Notes: generated by a model not told the origin, from the sequence alone. Shown: positions 18,280 to 27,760, counted from the first letter of the stretch. The stretch: 64,000 nt of DNA from Anaerotardibacter muris (GCF_943192915.1 NZ_CALPCD010000003.1:124001-188000); one strand, 5' to 3'. Program-made: numbers and translations.

Positions 18280-19500
18280 GTGAACCATATCAGTTTTGGC
18301 AGTGTGCTCAAAGAGGCACGCATCTCGAAAGGTTATGAGCTCACCACGGTGTCGCGTCGTTTGCGAATTCGCCCCGACATCCTTGAGGCTATCGAGAACA
18401 GTGATTTCGAACGAATGCCACCACGCGGCTATTCGCGCAACATGATCAACGCCTATGCGCGTTTCCTTGGCTTGAACGCTAACGATGTCACGCGCATGTA
18501 TCTGGACGAAAGCTATGCGAACCAGATCGGTCGCGCTCACCAGAATGCTATCGAGAATCGCTATATGCACCGCAACACCTCGCAAGCCACCTCGCGTCCT
18601 GGCAAGCGTCAACCTACCAATCAATTCAAGGCTGTTTCTTCCACGCGTCAGCGCATCGATGATGGCACGACAAGGCAGAACGGCCGTCGTATCTATTCCG
18701 ATACTCCTGACGATGTTTCACGCGCCTCGGCAGCTCGCGCTCGCGCTGCAGCTCGGCTCAACCGCAATGACGATCCACAGCTGCATCCTGCGCGACGTGA
18801 AGCTATCCCTGACGGCAAATACGTGAACCTCTACGCCAATCCAGCGCGTGGTATGGGCCATGCACCGCGAAACATGCTTCCGGTCATCATCGGCGGCGCG
18901 ATCGTCGTCATCATCCTCATCGCCATCATCGCCTCGGTCGTCTCATGCTCTGGAAACGATCAAGATGTGCAGAATATTCCTGTTACGGGGATCGAGAACC
19001 AAGATGGCGAAGGCCAGGGAGAAGAGACACAACCTGCCGCCGTGGCTCCCACTGACTTCACGCTCACCTATGAGGTCGAAGCTGGTAAGACTGCCTATAT
19101 CGAAGTGATCGTGGACGGGAAGACCAAAGAGGCGGGCGATGTTACGGGCCAGGCTTCCCAAACCTACACCAGCTCGGGCACGATCAAGTTCGTCACTTCA
19201 AACCCGAATAACCTGGTGCTCAAGGTCGATGGGGAAGAACAGACCCTTGAAGAGAACAGCCGTGGCGTTGCGAGCGTCACCTTCAATTTCAACGAGATAT
19301 TGAATAAGTGGTACGCCGATCATCCTGAAGTACAACGACCTGCGGGGTCAACAACCTCTACCACGGGCACCTCAACAGGATCGACCACCACTCCAAGCAC
19401 GACACCCACCTCGACCAGTAATAACAGTTCGAGCAATTCCAACAGTTCGAACTCTGGGTCATCTTCGAATTCCACCAATTCCAGCCGCTCGGGCGACTAA
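18280..19500 (+). CDS. RodZ-like helix-turn-helix membrane protein
   Basis: A 406-aa type II membrane protein. An HTH_25-type DNA-binding-like domain occupies about residues 3-75 (GSVLKEARISKGYELTTVSRRLRI). A polar basic linker follows, then one membrane helix around residues 200-222, and an outside DUF4115-like domain (about 255-350). A Ser/Thr/Asn-rich low-complexity tail of about 55 residues ends the protein. Such proteins organise cell shape with MreB in other bacteria, though actinobacterial partners differ. GTG start at 18280 with GGAGGG eight bases upstream. Placement between ftsK and yajQ suits a cell-envelope role. Confidence 0.85.
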   Translation: MNHISFGSVLKEARISKGYELTTVSRRLRIRPDILEAIENSDFERMPPRGYSRNMINAYARFLGLNANDVTRMYLDESYANQIGRAHQNAIENRYMHRNTSQATSRPGKRQPTNQFKAVSSTRQRIDDGTTRQNGRRIYSDTPDDVSRASAARARAAARLNRNDDPQLHPARREAIPDGKYVNLYANPARGMGHAPRNMLPVIIGGAIVVIILIAIIASVVSCSGNDQDVQNIPVTGIENQDGEGQGEETQPAAVAPTDFTLTYEVEAGKTAYIEVIVDGKTKEAGDVTGQASQTYTSSGTIKFVTSNPNNLVLKVDGEEQTLEENSRGVASVTFNFNEILNKWYADHPEVQRPAGSTTSTTGTSTGSTTTPSTTPTSTSNNSSSNSNSSNSGSSSNSTNSSRSGD

Positions 19501-19532
19501 CCCCACGAGCACCTGAATCGAAAGGATAATCC

Positions 19533-20030
19533 ATGGCAAAAGATTCTAGCTTCGACGTCGTATCGCAGGTTGACATCCAAGAAGTCGACAACGCATATGG
19601 CCAGGCCACCAAAGAGATCGCTCAGCGCTACGACCTGAAGGACTCAGGTGCCACCATCTCGCTCGATAAGGCGAACAAGACGCTCACCATCAATGCACCG
19701 AGTGATTTCGTAGCGAAACAGGTCATCGACATCATCAGCTCGAAGCTCGTCAAACGCGGCATCGATCTTGGTGCGGTATCTTGGGGCAAGGTCGAGGCAG
19801 CTTCTGGCGGTACCGTGAAGCAGACCGCCACCATCGTTGATGGCATCGACAAGGAAACTGCCAGCAAGATCAACAAGGATATCAAGGCCACGAAGCTCAA
19901 GGTGAAGGTCACCATCGAAGGCGATAAGCTTCGTGTTTCGGGTCCTAAGCTCGATACGCTCCAAGAAGTCATCGCATTCTTGAAAGAGCAGGACTACGGT
20001 CAACCGCTCCAATTCAACAATTATCGCTAG
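19533..20030 (+). CDS. YajQ family nucleotide-binding protein
   Basis: A 165-aa member of the YajQ/DUF520 family, with start 'SSFDVVSQVDIQEVDNA', 'QRYDLKDSGATI' and ending 'LQEVIAFLKEQDYGQPLQFNNYR', which matches the family end to end. Some members bind cyclic di-GMP; others are linked to nucleic acids. A good ribosome site GAAAGGATAA precedes the ATG. Confidence 0.95.
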   Translation: MAKDSSFDVVSQVDIQEVDNAYGQATKEIAQRYDLKDSGATISLDKANKTLTINAPSDFVAKQVIDIISSKLVKRGIDLGAVSWGKVEAASGGTVKQTATIVDGIDKETASKINKDIKATKLKVKVTIEGDKLRVSGPKLDTLQEVIAFLKEQDYGQPLQFNNYR

Positions 20031-20039
20031 GCTTGCTTC

Positions 20040-21386
20040 ATGTCCAAACGAGTATCCTTCATCACGCTAGGTTGTGCCAAGAACGAGGTAGATACGGCGC
20101 ATATGACCGCTCGTCTTGTCCAAGCAGGCTATGAGGTGCTCGATTGGGAAGACCTATCGCCTGAAGCGATCGATGGGGGAGAAGCACGGCTCGATGCCAT
20201 CATTGTGAATACCTGCTCGTTCTTGCGCGAAGCGATCGAAGAGAGTCTCGATACCATCTTTGACGCTGCAGGACTACCGAGCGTTGCTGATGGACGCACG
20301 AAGCTCGTGGTAACAGGCTGTCTTCCAAGCCGCTTTGGCGATGATCTCGAATCTGAACTGAGCGAGGCCCAGGCATTCATTCCGTGCAAAGACGAGACGG
20401 CTATCGTTGCCACGCTCGATCAGCTCTTCGGTATCGTTCGAGACTCGCGCACCGAAGATACCACTGGATCTATCGCGCGCACTTCGCGTCTTACCACCGC
20501 CCCAAGTGCCTATGTGAAGATATCAGATGGATGCGACCGATTCTGCTCTTTCTGTGCGATCCCCTTCATCCGTGGACGCTACCACAGCTTTACGTATGAA
20601 TCCATTCATGAAGAAGTTCAGCAGCTGGTTGAACAGGGAGTGGTCGAGGTCGTTCTGATCGCACAAGATACGGGCATCTGGGGCAGCGATCTTGAACCGA
20701 AGCGAACGCTCGCAAGTCTTCTTGACTCACTTGCATCCTCTTTCCCAGGAACATGGTTTCGCGTGCTCTACATTCAGCCTGAGCACGTGAGCGAAGAGCT
20801 CTTAGCCACCATCGCTTCCCATGAGAACATCTGCAATTACCTCGATATCCCCTTCCAGCATGTCGATCGATCGCTTTTGAAATCTATGAATCGTCAAGGC
20901 TCGCGCGAAGAATTCTTGCAGCTCATCGATCGGATCAGAACCATCTTGCCCGAGGTCGCACTGCGTACCACCTATATCGTAGGTTATCCAGGTGAGACCG
21001 AAGAGCAATTCGATGCACTCTGCGATTTCGTCTCCGAGACCGATTTCGATTATGTAGGCGTATTCGCTTTCTCACCTGAAGATGGGACCCGCGCAGCCGA
21101 ATTGCCCGATCGGGTCGATGAAGACACCAAACAAGAGCGGTTGCGTACGCTTCGCGAACTGGCTGATACTGTTTCTTCGAGTCAGCTCAAGCGTTTCATC
21201 GGACAGACCCTTGATGTGCTCGTCCTTGGCTGGGAAGAAGACGGGCAGTTGCTGGGACGAAGCGGATTCCAAGCACCTGACGTTGATGGCGTCACCTATC
21301 TTGATAAGGGAACTCCAGGCCAGGTCTTGCCCGTGCTGATCGAAGACACGCTCTATTACGAAATGGAGGGCACCTGTGAAGGATAA
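20040..21386 (+). CDS. rimO: Ribosomal protein S12 methylthiotransferase RimO
   Basis: Radical SAM enzyme that methylthiolates an aspartate of S12, 448 aa. The N-terminal cluster cysteines are in TLGCAKNEVDTA, VNTCSFLREA and VTGCLPSRFG; the radical SAM motif is DGCDRFCSFCAIPFIRGRYHS. 'CAKNxVD' and 'SFLREA' distinguish RimO from MiaB and MtaB. A TRAM domain closes the protein. Its last 11 bases overlap the start of the pgsA-cinA fusion gene. Confidence 0.95.
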   Translation: MSKRVSFITLGCAKNEVDTAHMTARLVQAGYEVLDWEDLSPEAIDGGEARLDAIIVNTCSFLREAIEESLDTIFDAAGLPSVADGRTKLVVTGCLPSRFGDDLESELSEAQAFIPCKDETAIVATLDQLFGIVRDSRTEDTTGSIARTSRLTTAPSAYVKISDGCDRFCSFCAIPFIRGRYHSFTYESIHEEVQQLVEQGVVEVVLIAQDTGIWGSDLEPKRTLASLLDSLASSFPGTWFRVLYIQPEHVSEELLATIASHENICNYLDIPFQHVDRSLLKSMNRQGSREEFLQLIDRIRTILPEVALRTTYIVGYPGETEEQFDALCDFVSETDFDYVGVFAFSPEDGTRAAELPDRVDEDTKQERLRTLRELADTVSSSQLKRFIGQTLDVLVLGWEEDGQLLGRSGFQAPDVDGVTYLDKGTPGQVLPVLIEDTLYYEMEGTCEG

Positions 21387-22572
21387 AGCTTCACCCACTA
21401 AACCCACCAACACCATCTGGACTCCCGCGAACATCGTTACCTTGGTTCGTATCTTGCTGGTACCGGTGTTCTTCGTCGCTATCATCAGCCCCTGGCCTGA
21501 CTGGTTCCCCGAATGGGATGAAGCTGAAGCAGTGAAGCCGTGGTTGGCGGCGCTGCTCTTCGCTGTGCTCGCCTGTACCGATGCCCTGGATGGCTATCTT
21601 GCGCGCAGCAGGGGAGAAGTGACCAACTTCGGTAAATTCATGGATCCCCTTGCAGATAAGATCCTCGTGGCTGCTGCATTGCTCGCGCTCTGCGAACTTC
21701 AAGTGCTCCCTGCCTGGGTCGCACTCGTCATCCTTACGCGTGAATTCATCGTGTCTGGTCTACGCATGCTCGCGGCTTCTGAGGGTGTCGTGGTCGCAGC
21801 AAGCTGGTATGGTAAAGCAAAGACGGTCTTCCAGATCATCGCCATCTTGTTGTTCATCGTGAAGGACTCCCAGCCTTTCATCCAAGACCCATCCATCGAG
21901 GGTCCGCTCTATGTCATCTCCTGGATCTTCATGGCTATCGCTCTTGCGCTCACGGTTGTTTCACTCGTTGATTACCTGGCGAAATGCCGTAATATCCTTC
22001 GCTTCACACCAAGCGATACACAGAAAGGCACACCTGAGGTCATAAGCTATAGGGCCGATGGTCCTGGTAATGAAGGCTCGAAGCGAAGCTCGGAAGCAGC
22101 TCAGCTTGCCAAGCAGGTCATCGTGCTCGCGGAGCAGAAGCGAGCGAAGCTCTCGACCGCTGAGAGTTGCACGGGCGGCCTTATCGCTGGTGCGCTCACT
22201 GCTATTCCGGGCAGTTCAGCGGTGATTGAAGGCGGTATCGTTAGCTATTCCAATCAGGTGAAGCATGCAGTGCTCGGGGTTCCAACCGACGCTCTCGAGC
22301 GGCATGGTGCGGTCAGCGAACCCGTTGCCAAAGCGATGGCTGAAGGGTCGCGAAAGCATCTCAGCACCACTATCGCTGTTGCGGTTACAGGCATTGCTGG
22401 TCCTGGGGGAGGAAGCGCTGAAAAGCCCGTCGGAACAGTCTGGTTTGGCATCGATGGGCCTTCGGGAGCCTCCGCAGAAATGCTTCATTTCGATGGCGAT
22501 CGCGATGAGATACGTCAGCAAACGGTCGTTCACGCCCTTGAGATGTTCAAGGCGGCACTCGAGAATATCTAA
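21376..22572 (+). CDS. Fused phosphatidylglycerophosphate synthase and CinA C-terminal (PncC) amidase
   Basis: One 398-aa frame joins two enzymes. Residues about 12-205 are a CDP-alcohol phosphotransferase with the exact motif D69xxD72G73xxA76R77, G86, D90, D94 and several membrane helices, best read as PgsA. After a polar linker (about 206-235), residues 236-398 form a CinA C-terminal domain with STAESCTGG, SNQVKHAVLGV and VTGIAGPGGGS, known as NMN amidohydrolase (PncC). No frameshift is needed. In many actinobacteria pgsA and cinA are neighbours, so this looks like a gene fusion. GTG start overlaps rimO. Confidence 0.93.
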   Translation: MKDKASPTKPTNTIWTPANIVTLVRILLVPVFFVAIISPWPDWFPEWDEAEAVKPWLAALLFAVLACTDALDGYLARSRGEVTNFGKFMDPLADKILVAAALLALCELQVLPAWVALVILTREFIVSGLRMLAASEGVVVAASWYGKAKTVFQIIAILLFIVKDSQPFIQDPSIEGPLYVISWIFMAIALALTVVSLVDYLAKCRNILRFTPSDTQKGTPEVISYRADGPGNEGSKRSSEAAQLAKQVIVLAEQKRAKLSTAESCTGGLIAGALTAIPGSSAVIEGGIVSYSNQVKHAVLGVPTDALERHGAVSEPVAKAMAEGSRKHLSTTIAVAVTGIAGPGGGSAEKPVGTVWFGIDGPSGASAEMLHFDGDRDEIRQQTVVHALEMFKAALENI

Positions 22573-22732
22573 GCGCTCGCTTGGATCGTTCCTGTGATCC
22601 TTGATCGGACGATGCCTTCTCACCTGGCGATTCGTTATCCTGTTGCTGAAAAGTTCAAACAAATATGAGCTCGATGAGAGTTTTTCTTCAAAAATTATTA
22701 AGGTTCTCTCTCTATTATTTCAGGTAGAGATA

Positions 22733-22761
22733 TTGAAATCGAACACCTGTTCGGTTATCGT
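22733..22761 (+). promoter_or_regulatory. recA promoter with LexA (SOS) box
   Basis: TTGAAA (22733-22738) and TATCGT (22756-22761) with 17-base spacing; between them lies the perfect palindromic SOS box CGAACACCTGTTCG (22740-22753). LexA binding here would block the promoter. The same box type occurs at lexA. Confidence 0.88.
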
Positions 22762-22797
22762 ATGATGTATCAGCTCAAGTTCTGATAAGGAGAACCA

Positions 22798-23850
22798 ATG
22801 ATCAAGGACAAAGAATCAACGCTCAAGATCACAACTGACGAGATCGAACGCAAATTCGGTAAAGGTTCGATCATGCGCCTTGGCGAGAGCACCGCACTGC
22901 AAGTAGAGGCGATCCCTACGGGTGCACTGCCGCTCGACATCGCATTAGGTATCGGGGGAGTGCCACGTGGCCGTATCGTCGAGATCTATGGTCCTGAATC
23001 GAGCGGCAAGACCACCGTTGCCCTTCACATCATCGCTGAAGCGCAGGCTGCTGGTGGTATCGTCGCGTTCATCGATGCAGAGCATGCCCTTGATCCTGTT
23101 TATGCAGCCCGTTTGGGTGTTGATGTCGATGAATTGCTCATTGCTCAGCCCGATACCGGCGAACAAGCGCTCGAGATCTGCGACCTGCTCGTACGCAGCG
23201 GTACCATCGATTGTGTGGTCATCGACTCCGTTGCAGCCCTTGTCCCTCGTGCAGAGATCGAAGGCGAAATGGGAGATACTACCGTTGGTCTGCAAGCGCG
23301 TCTCATGAGCCAAGCATTGCGCAAGCTCACGGGTTCGCTTTCAAAGTCCAATACCACCTGCATCTTCATCAATCAGTTGCGTGAGAAGATCGGCGTCATG
23401 TTCGGTAATCCGGAGACCACTACTGGTGGCCGTGCGCTCAAGTTCTATTCTTCGGTCCGTATCGATATCCGTCGAATCGAATCGATGAAGAAAGATGGCG
23501 AATTCATCGGCAACCGCGTGCGTGCGAAGATCGTGAAGAACAAGGTTGCTCCACCTTTCCGTCAAGCTGAATTCGATCTCATGTATGGCGAAGGGATCTC
23601 GCGTGAAGGCTGCGTACTCGACATGGGTGTCGAGGCGGGCATCGTCAACAAGAGCGGTTCATGGTTCAACTATGGTGAGGAACGTCTGGGGCAGGGTCGT
23701 GATGCGGCGAAGCGTACGCTCAAGGAAAATCCAGATCTGCGTAACGAGATAGAGAATAAGGTTCGTGAACACTTCGGTCTGTCTCTCATCGATCGCAATG
23801 GCACCCTTGAAGCCGCTCCAGAACCCGCTCCCTCTGATGTGGAAGCTTAA
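22798..23850 (+). CDS. recA: Recombinase RecA
   Basis: Strand-exchange ATPase and co-protease for LexA, 350 aa. Walker [10 protein letters not shown], '[11 protein letters not shown]', loop '[13 protein letters not shown]' and '[21 protein letters not shown]' are all present. Ribosome site AAGGAGAA precedes ATG 22798. recX follows after 11 bases. SOS-controlled through the LexA box upstream. Confidence 0.98.
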   Translation: MIKDKESTLKITTDEIERKFGKGSIMRLGESTALQVEAIPTGALPLDIALGIGGVPRGRIVEIYGPESSGKTTVALHIIAEAQAAGGIVAFIDAEHALDPVYAARLGVDVDELLIAQPDTGEQALEICDLLVRSGTIDCVVIDSVAALVPRAEIEGEMGDTTVGLQARLMSQALRKLTGSLSKSNTTCIFINQLREKIGVMFGNPETTTGGRALKFYSSVRIDIRRIESMKKDGEFIGNRVRAKIVKNKVAPPFRQAEFDLMYGEGISREGCVLDMGVEAGIVNKSGSWFNYGEERLGQGRDAAKRTLKENPDLRNEIENKVREHFGLSLIDRNGTLEAAPEPAPSDVEA

Positions 23851-23861
23851 ACTGGTCGCAC

Positions 23862-24449
23862 ATGTACATCGATAAGGAATATATCGAAAAGAGCCTTCTT
23901 CCAAACGAAGAAGGCTCTTCAGAGCAAGAAGATTCATCTGCCGCGTTCTCTGGAAGTTATATCCTAGACGAATACAATGACAGCCCCGAAGACGCCTTTC
24001 GAAAGATCGAACGCCTGTTGTCAGTTCGCGACAGATCCGTCAATGAGATCACCAGTCGTCTCCAGCGCGATAAATATACTGAACGCGCTATTACTGAATC
24101 GGTTGAACGAGCTCTTCGTTGTGGCTATCTTGATGATGCACGTTTCGCTGATGGATTCATCCGAAGTAAGCTTCGTGCATCGAAAGGGATCAACGGGATC
24201 GTGCGCGACCTCAAAGCTCACGGCATAGATGCTTACAGCATCCCTGAATTTCCCGATGCCTACATAGAAGAGCAGGGTGGTCAGCTCGAAAATGCCATTC
24301 ATCTGCTCAAGCGCAAACCACCACGGGCGAAGAACAAGCGTCAAGCTGCTTATGCCAAGCTCATCCGTAATGGGTTCTCCTCGAGCATCGCGTCAAGCGC
24401 AGTCCGCTCATGGCTCACCGAATGCGAAGAAGACATGCATTTTGCGTGA
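23862..24449 (+). CDS. recX: RecA regulatory protein RecX
   Basis: RecX inhibits RecA filament growth. The 195-aa protein has the RecX core from about residue 45 (AFRKIERLLSVRDRSVNEITSRL, 'GYLDDARFADGFI', 'NGFSSSIASSAV'). The first 45 residues are acidic, lineage-specific and partly encoded by a strong hairpin (see 23889-23919). No better in-frame ATG or GTG exists, so ATG 23862 is kept, but a shorter start at a TTG near the core is possible. Confidence 0.88.
   Translation: MYIDKEYIEKSLLPNEEGSSEQEDSSAAFSGSYILDEYNDSPEDAFRKIERLLSVRDRSVNEITSRLQRDKYTERAITESVERALRCGYLDDARFADGFIRSKLRASKGINGIVRDLKAHGIDAYSIPEFPDAYIEEQGGQLENAIHLLKRKPPRAKNKRQAAYAKLIRNGFSSSIASSAVRSWLTECEEDMHFA
23889..23919 (+). repeat. 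Perfect hairpin at the recA-recX junction, inside recX
   Basis: AAGAGCCTTCTTC (23889-23901), loop CAAAC, GAAGAAGGCTCTT (23907-23919): a 13-pair perfect stem nine codons into recX. No T run follows, so it is not a classic terminator; it could limit read-through from recA, stall ribosomes or stabilise recA mRNA 3' end. Confidence 0.75.
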
Positions 24450-24593
24450 GTTCGCCTAGAATGCGGTCGCTTTAGCTAGGCAAGCGAGGGTTATTCCTAT
24501 ATTATTTTCAGTGCTTGAGTTTTCGCGTCAACAGACGCTTGCTATAAACATATTCACTATCGTTGATCTACGCATAGCATCTGCGCGTACTCT

Positions 24594-24619
24594 TGCCTGG
24601 TTGTATCTGGGCATTTTTT
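24594..24619 (+). terminator. Terminator-like hairpin upstream of rny
   Basis: TGCCTGG (24594-24600), loop TTGTAT, CTGGGCA (24607-24613; two G-T pairs), then six T residues. A TATAAA that could be a -10 lies about 45 bases upstream (24543-24548), without a good -35. It either ends recX transcripts or acts as an attenuator for rny. Confidence 0.55.
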
Positions 24620-24665
24620 ATGCACAAAACACCAGCTAACTGCCAATAAATGGGAAGGAATACTC

Positions 24666-26207
24666 ATGTCACTTGAGATCATCATCGGAGTTGCTGCCGG
24701 CGCGATCATCATTGGCTTCCTCATCGGTTTTCTTCTGATGAAACAGATTCAAAAAGGCCGTTCGAAAGCTGCCGCCAAAGAAGCGCAATCGATCGTTTCT
24801 GAAGCACAGCGCGAAGCCGAGAATCTCCGTCGTGAAGCTATGGTCGAAGCGAAGGACGAAGCACTTCGTGTCAAAGCAGACCTGGAAAGCGAAAGCCGTG
24901 AGCGCTTGAAAGAGATCCGCTCTACCGAGAACCGTCTCAATCAACGCGAACAGAGTCTGGATAAGCGCAGCGAATTCATGGACAAGCGCGAACATCAGAT
25001 ATCTTCGTTGCAAGGTCAGCTCGAGAAGAAGCAGCGTGACCTGAAAGAATCTCAGAACGAGATCAATCAGCGTCTTGAGCGCATCGCAGGTCTTTCGAGC
25101 GAAGAAGCTAAAGTGCAGTTGCTCGAAGGCCTGAAAGAAGACGTGGTCCACGAATCCGCTACCATCATCCGCGATGCAGAGATGCGCACGCGTGCTGAAG
25201 CTGACAAGAAGGCTCGTGAGATCTTGAGCATGGCCATCCAGCGTATCGCAGCGGACTATACCAGCCAGATCACGGTATCCACCATCCACATTCCTTCTGA
25301 TGATCTTAAGGGCCGCATCATCGGTCGCGAAGGTCGCAACATCCGCTCCTTCGAACAGATCACAGGTACGAATCTGATCATCGATGACACCCCTGAAAGC
25401 GTCACCGTATCCTCGCATGACCCAGTGCGTCGCGAGATCGCAAGCGTCACCATGCAGAACCTCATCGCTGACGGCCGTATTCATCCTGCACGCATCGAAG
25501 AGATGTACAACAAAGCAAAGAAGCACGTTTATCAGCAGATCAAAGAGGCTGCTGCTCAAGCAACCTTCGATACCGGCATCCATGACCTTCATCCCGAACT
25601 TGAGAAGACCTTGGGCCGACTACGCTACCGCACTTCTTATGGTCAAAACGTTCTGAACCATTCTCTTGAAGTTGCCTACTTGTGCGGCATCATGGCCTCA
25701 GAGCTTGGCCTTGACCCTGTTCCTGCCCGTCGCGCTGGCTTGCTCCATGACCTTGGCAAAGCTATCGACCACGAAGTCGAAGGCTCTCATGCGGTCATTG
25801 GTGCCGACCTTGCTCGTCGCTATGGTGAAGACCCCGCTATCGTGCATGCGATCGAGGCTCACCACAACGACATCGAACCCACCAGCGTCATCGACGTGCT
25901 CGTTCAGGCTGCAGACGCAGTTTCAGCTGCTCGTCCTGGCGCCCGTAAAGAGAATCTCGAATCATATATCAAGCGCCTTGAGAAGCTCGAAGAGATCGCG
26001 AATTCTTATGACGGCGTCGAGCAGACCCACGCTATCCAGGCAGGTCGTGAAGTTCGCGTCATCGTTACCCCTGACAAGGTCGATGAAGCACGTGCTACTG
26101 TTCTTGCTCACGATATCGCTGCTCAGATCCAGAACGAAACGAAGTATCCTGGTCAGGTGAAGGTCGTTGTCATCCGCGAAACGCGTGCAGTTGATTTCGC
26201 GAAATAG
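24666..26207 (+). CDS. rny: Ribonuclease Y
   Basis: Membrane-anchored endoribonuclease that starts mRNA decay in Gram-positive bacteria, 513 aa. One N-terminal membrane helix (about residues 4-25) is followed by a long charged coiled coil (about 30-170), a KH domain ([19 protein letters not shown]), and an HD domain ([19 protein letters not shown]). GGGAAGGAA precedes the ATG. A GHKL ATPase gene and spoVS follow; rny next to spoVS is common in Firmicutes-like genomes. Confidence 0.97.
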   Translation: MSLEIIIGVAAGAIIIGFLIGFLLMKQIQKGRSKAAAKEAQSIVSEAQREAENLRREAMVEAKDEALRVKADLESESRERLKEIRSTENRLNQREQSLDKRSEFMDKREHQISSLQGQLEKKQRDLKESQNEINQRLERIAGLSSEEAKVQLLEGLKEDVVHESATIIRDAEMRTRAEADKKAREILSMAIQRIAADYTSQITVSTIHIPSDDLKGRIIGREGRNIRSFEQITGTNLIIDDTPESVTVSSHDPVRREIASVTMQNLIADGRIHPARIEEMYNKAKKHVYQQIKEAAAQATFDTGIHDLHPELEKTLGRLRYRTSYGQNVLNHSLEVAYLCGIMASELGLDPVPARRAGLLHDLGKAIDHEVEGSHAVIGADLARRYGEDPAIVHAIEAHHNDIEPTSVIDVLVQAADAVSAARPGARKENLESYIKRLEKLEEIANSYDGVEQTHAIQAGREVRVIVTPDKVDEARATVLAHDIAAQIQNETKYPGQVKVVVIRETRAVDFAK

Positions 26208-26231
26208 TCGATCGAATCCTTTGGTCCGCTC

Positions 26232-27335
26232 ATGACCACGAACGATCTTTCATCCTTCATCGAAGATGTTACTGGCGAAAGCTATCTCCGAGTTCAAGAG
26301 AATCTCGGGGATGGCTTCGTTCGTTTACGCGCAAAAGAAGCCCAGCGACGTCAGGCCAAACAAGACATCACCTGCTTTGAAGATGTCGTGCTCGAACTGC
26401 TCCGTAATTCACGTGACGCAGGAGCAACTGCCATCTTTGTTGCAAGCTGGAAAGAGCAGGGTAGACGTTTTCTTACCGTGCTCGACAACGGAGACGGTAT
26501 CCCCGAACACCTTCACAGCACCATCTTCGAACCGTTCGTTACCTCAAAGCTCGACACCTTTCATGAGGATCGCTGGGGCGTTCATGGCCGCGGGATGGCT
26601 CTCTATTCGATCAAAGAGAATGTTGATGAAGCCCTGATCCGCTATTCGCAGCTTGGAGCAGGTACGGCACTCTCCGCACATGCACTCAACACTAAATTGG
26701 GGGAGAAGATCGACCAATCCACGCTACCCTACATTCATTTCAGCGAAACAGGGGAGCGCATCATGCGCGGTCCGCGTAATATCGCGCGCGTTGCCATGGA
26801 GTTCGCTTTGGATTCTGCTGGTGATGTTCAGATATTCTTCGGTAGTCCTGTTGAGATAGCTGCAACCCTCTTGCATTTCGATGAGGAGAGCGAAAGCACC
26901 CTTCACCCAAGCGAAGGCGATACCGTGGTGAACTATCTGAAATACATCTATGATCCTGAAGCATTTGCTGAGCGTGCTGGCGAGCTTGGTCTGCCCTTAT
27001 CTTCACGCAGTGCACGCCGTATCTTGAATGATCAGATCGAACCTCTTGAGCCTTTCATCACGCGCCTTGCCTTCGAGAATGCCCGCGGGGAGCTTATCTC
27101 GCAAGATCCACAGGAATCGAACAATACCGATCAGGATCGAACTGCTGAGAACATATATCGTGACCAGCGCAAACTGAAGATGAGCAAAGATGATCTTGAA
27201 GCTTTTCAAAACGCGCTCGAAGATGCTTTTGCAACACTAGCCGAGCATTACTATCTTGAACAGACCGAAGCCCCGAAGTTCCGCACTTCCTCAGACAAGC
27301 TCACCATAACCATACCGTTCAGGATGTTACACTGA
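26232..27335 (+). CDS. Stand-alone GHKL (HATPase_c) ATP-binding protein, function unknown
   Basis: A 367-aa soluble protein with a histidine-kinase-type ATPase domain at about residues 45-140: N box VVLELLRNSRDA, G1 DNGDGIP, F box FEPFVTSK, G2 GVHGRGMALYSIKEN. No phospho-acceptor His region, HAMP or membrane helix is seen, so it is not a normal sensor kinase. The last 200 residues are not recognised. It begins 24 bases after rny and lies upstream of spoVS and miaB in the same direction. An anti-sigma-like or MutL-like role is possible but not shown. Confidence 0.75.
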   Translation: MTTNDLSSFIEDVTGESYLRVQENLGDGFVRLRAKEAQRRQAKQDITCFEDVVLELLRNSRDAGATAIFVASWKEQGRRFLTVLDNGDGIPEHLHSTIFEPFVTSKLDTFHEDRWGVHGRGMALYSIKENVDEALIRYSQLGAGTALSAHALNTKLGEKIDQSTLPYIHFSETGERIMRGPRNIARVAMEFALDSAGDVQIFFGSPVEIAATLLHFDEESESTLHPSEGDTVVNYLKYIYDPEAFAERAGELGLPLSSRSARRILNDQIEPLEPFITRLAFENARGELISQDPQESNNTDQDRTAENIYRDQRKLKMSKDDLEAFQNALEDAFATLAEHYYLEQTEAPKFRTSSDKLTITIPFRMLH

Positions 27336-27454
27336 CCCTCTTCGTCTCCTCACAACGGTCAGGTTTGCAGAATTGTCCCTGAATCGGTAAAATACCATAT
27401 CAACAACACTATGAATAAAGCTCAACTGCACTACAAATTTTGAAAGAAACGCTG

Positions 27455-27760
27455 ATGCCAAACACCAACCCACAGAGCAACTACGCGCACCCGTCCGAAG
27501 CGCACTGTCTCAAAGTCTCTTCTAAATCATCTCCCGCATCAGTTGCAGGTGCCGTTGCAGGCATGATCAAAGACGGCGTTCCTGTAGAGATCCAATCTGT
27601 CGGTGCAGGTGCGGTCAACCAAGCCGTAAAAGCGATCGCTATTTCTCGCGGATTCCTCTCTCCAGTAGGTATCGATATCGTTTGCATTCCTTCTTTTGCA
27701 GATATCGTCATCGATGGGGAATACCGCACTGCTATCAGGTTCAGTGTTCAACCTCGCTGA
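27455..27760 (+). CDS. spoVS: SpoVS family protein
   Basis: About 101 aa, with the SpoVS/Alba-like core LKVSSKSSPASVAGAVAG, GAGAVNQAVKAIAISRGF and FADIVIDGEYRTAIRF. SpoVS acts in spore coat assembly in Bacillus, but the family is also found in non-sporulators, where it is thought to bind nucleic acid. Start is uncertain between TTG 27440 and ATG 27455; neither has a strong ribosome site. It is 18 bases before miaB. Confidence 0.92.
   Translation: MPNTNPQSNYAHPSEAHCLKVSSKSSPASVAGAVAGMIKDGVPVEIQSVGAGAVNQAVKAIAISRGFLSPVGIDIVCIPSFADIVIDGEYRTAIRFSVQPR

Noticed and set aside
24454..24481. GCCTAG/CTAGGC hairpin after recX as a terminator
   Set aside because: Short stem, 16-base loop and no T run.
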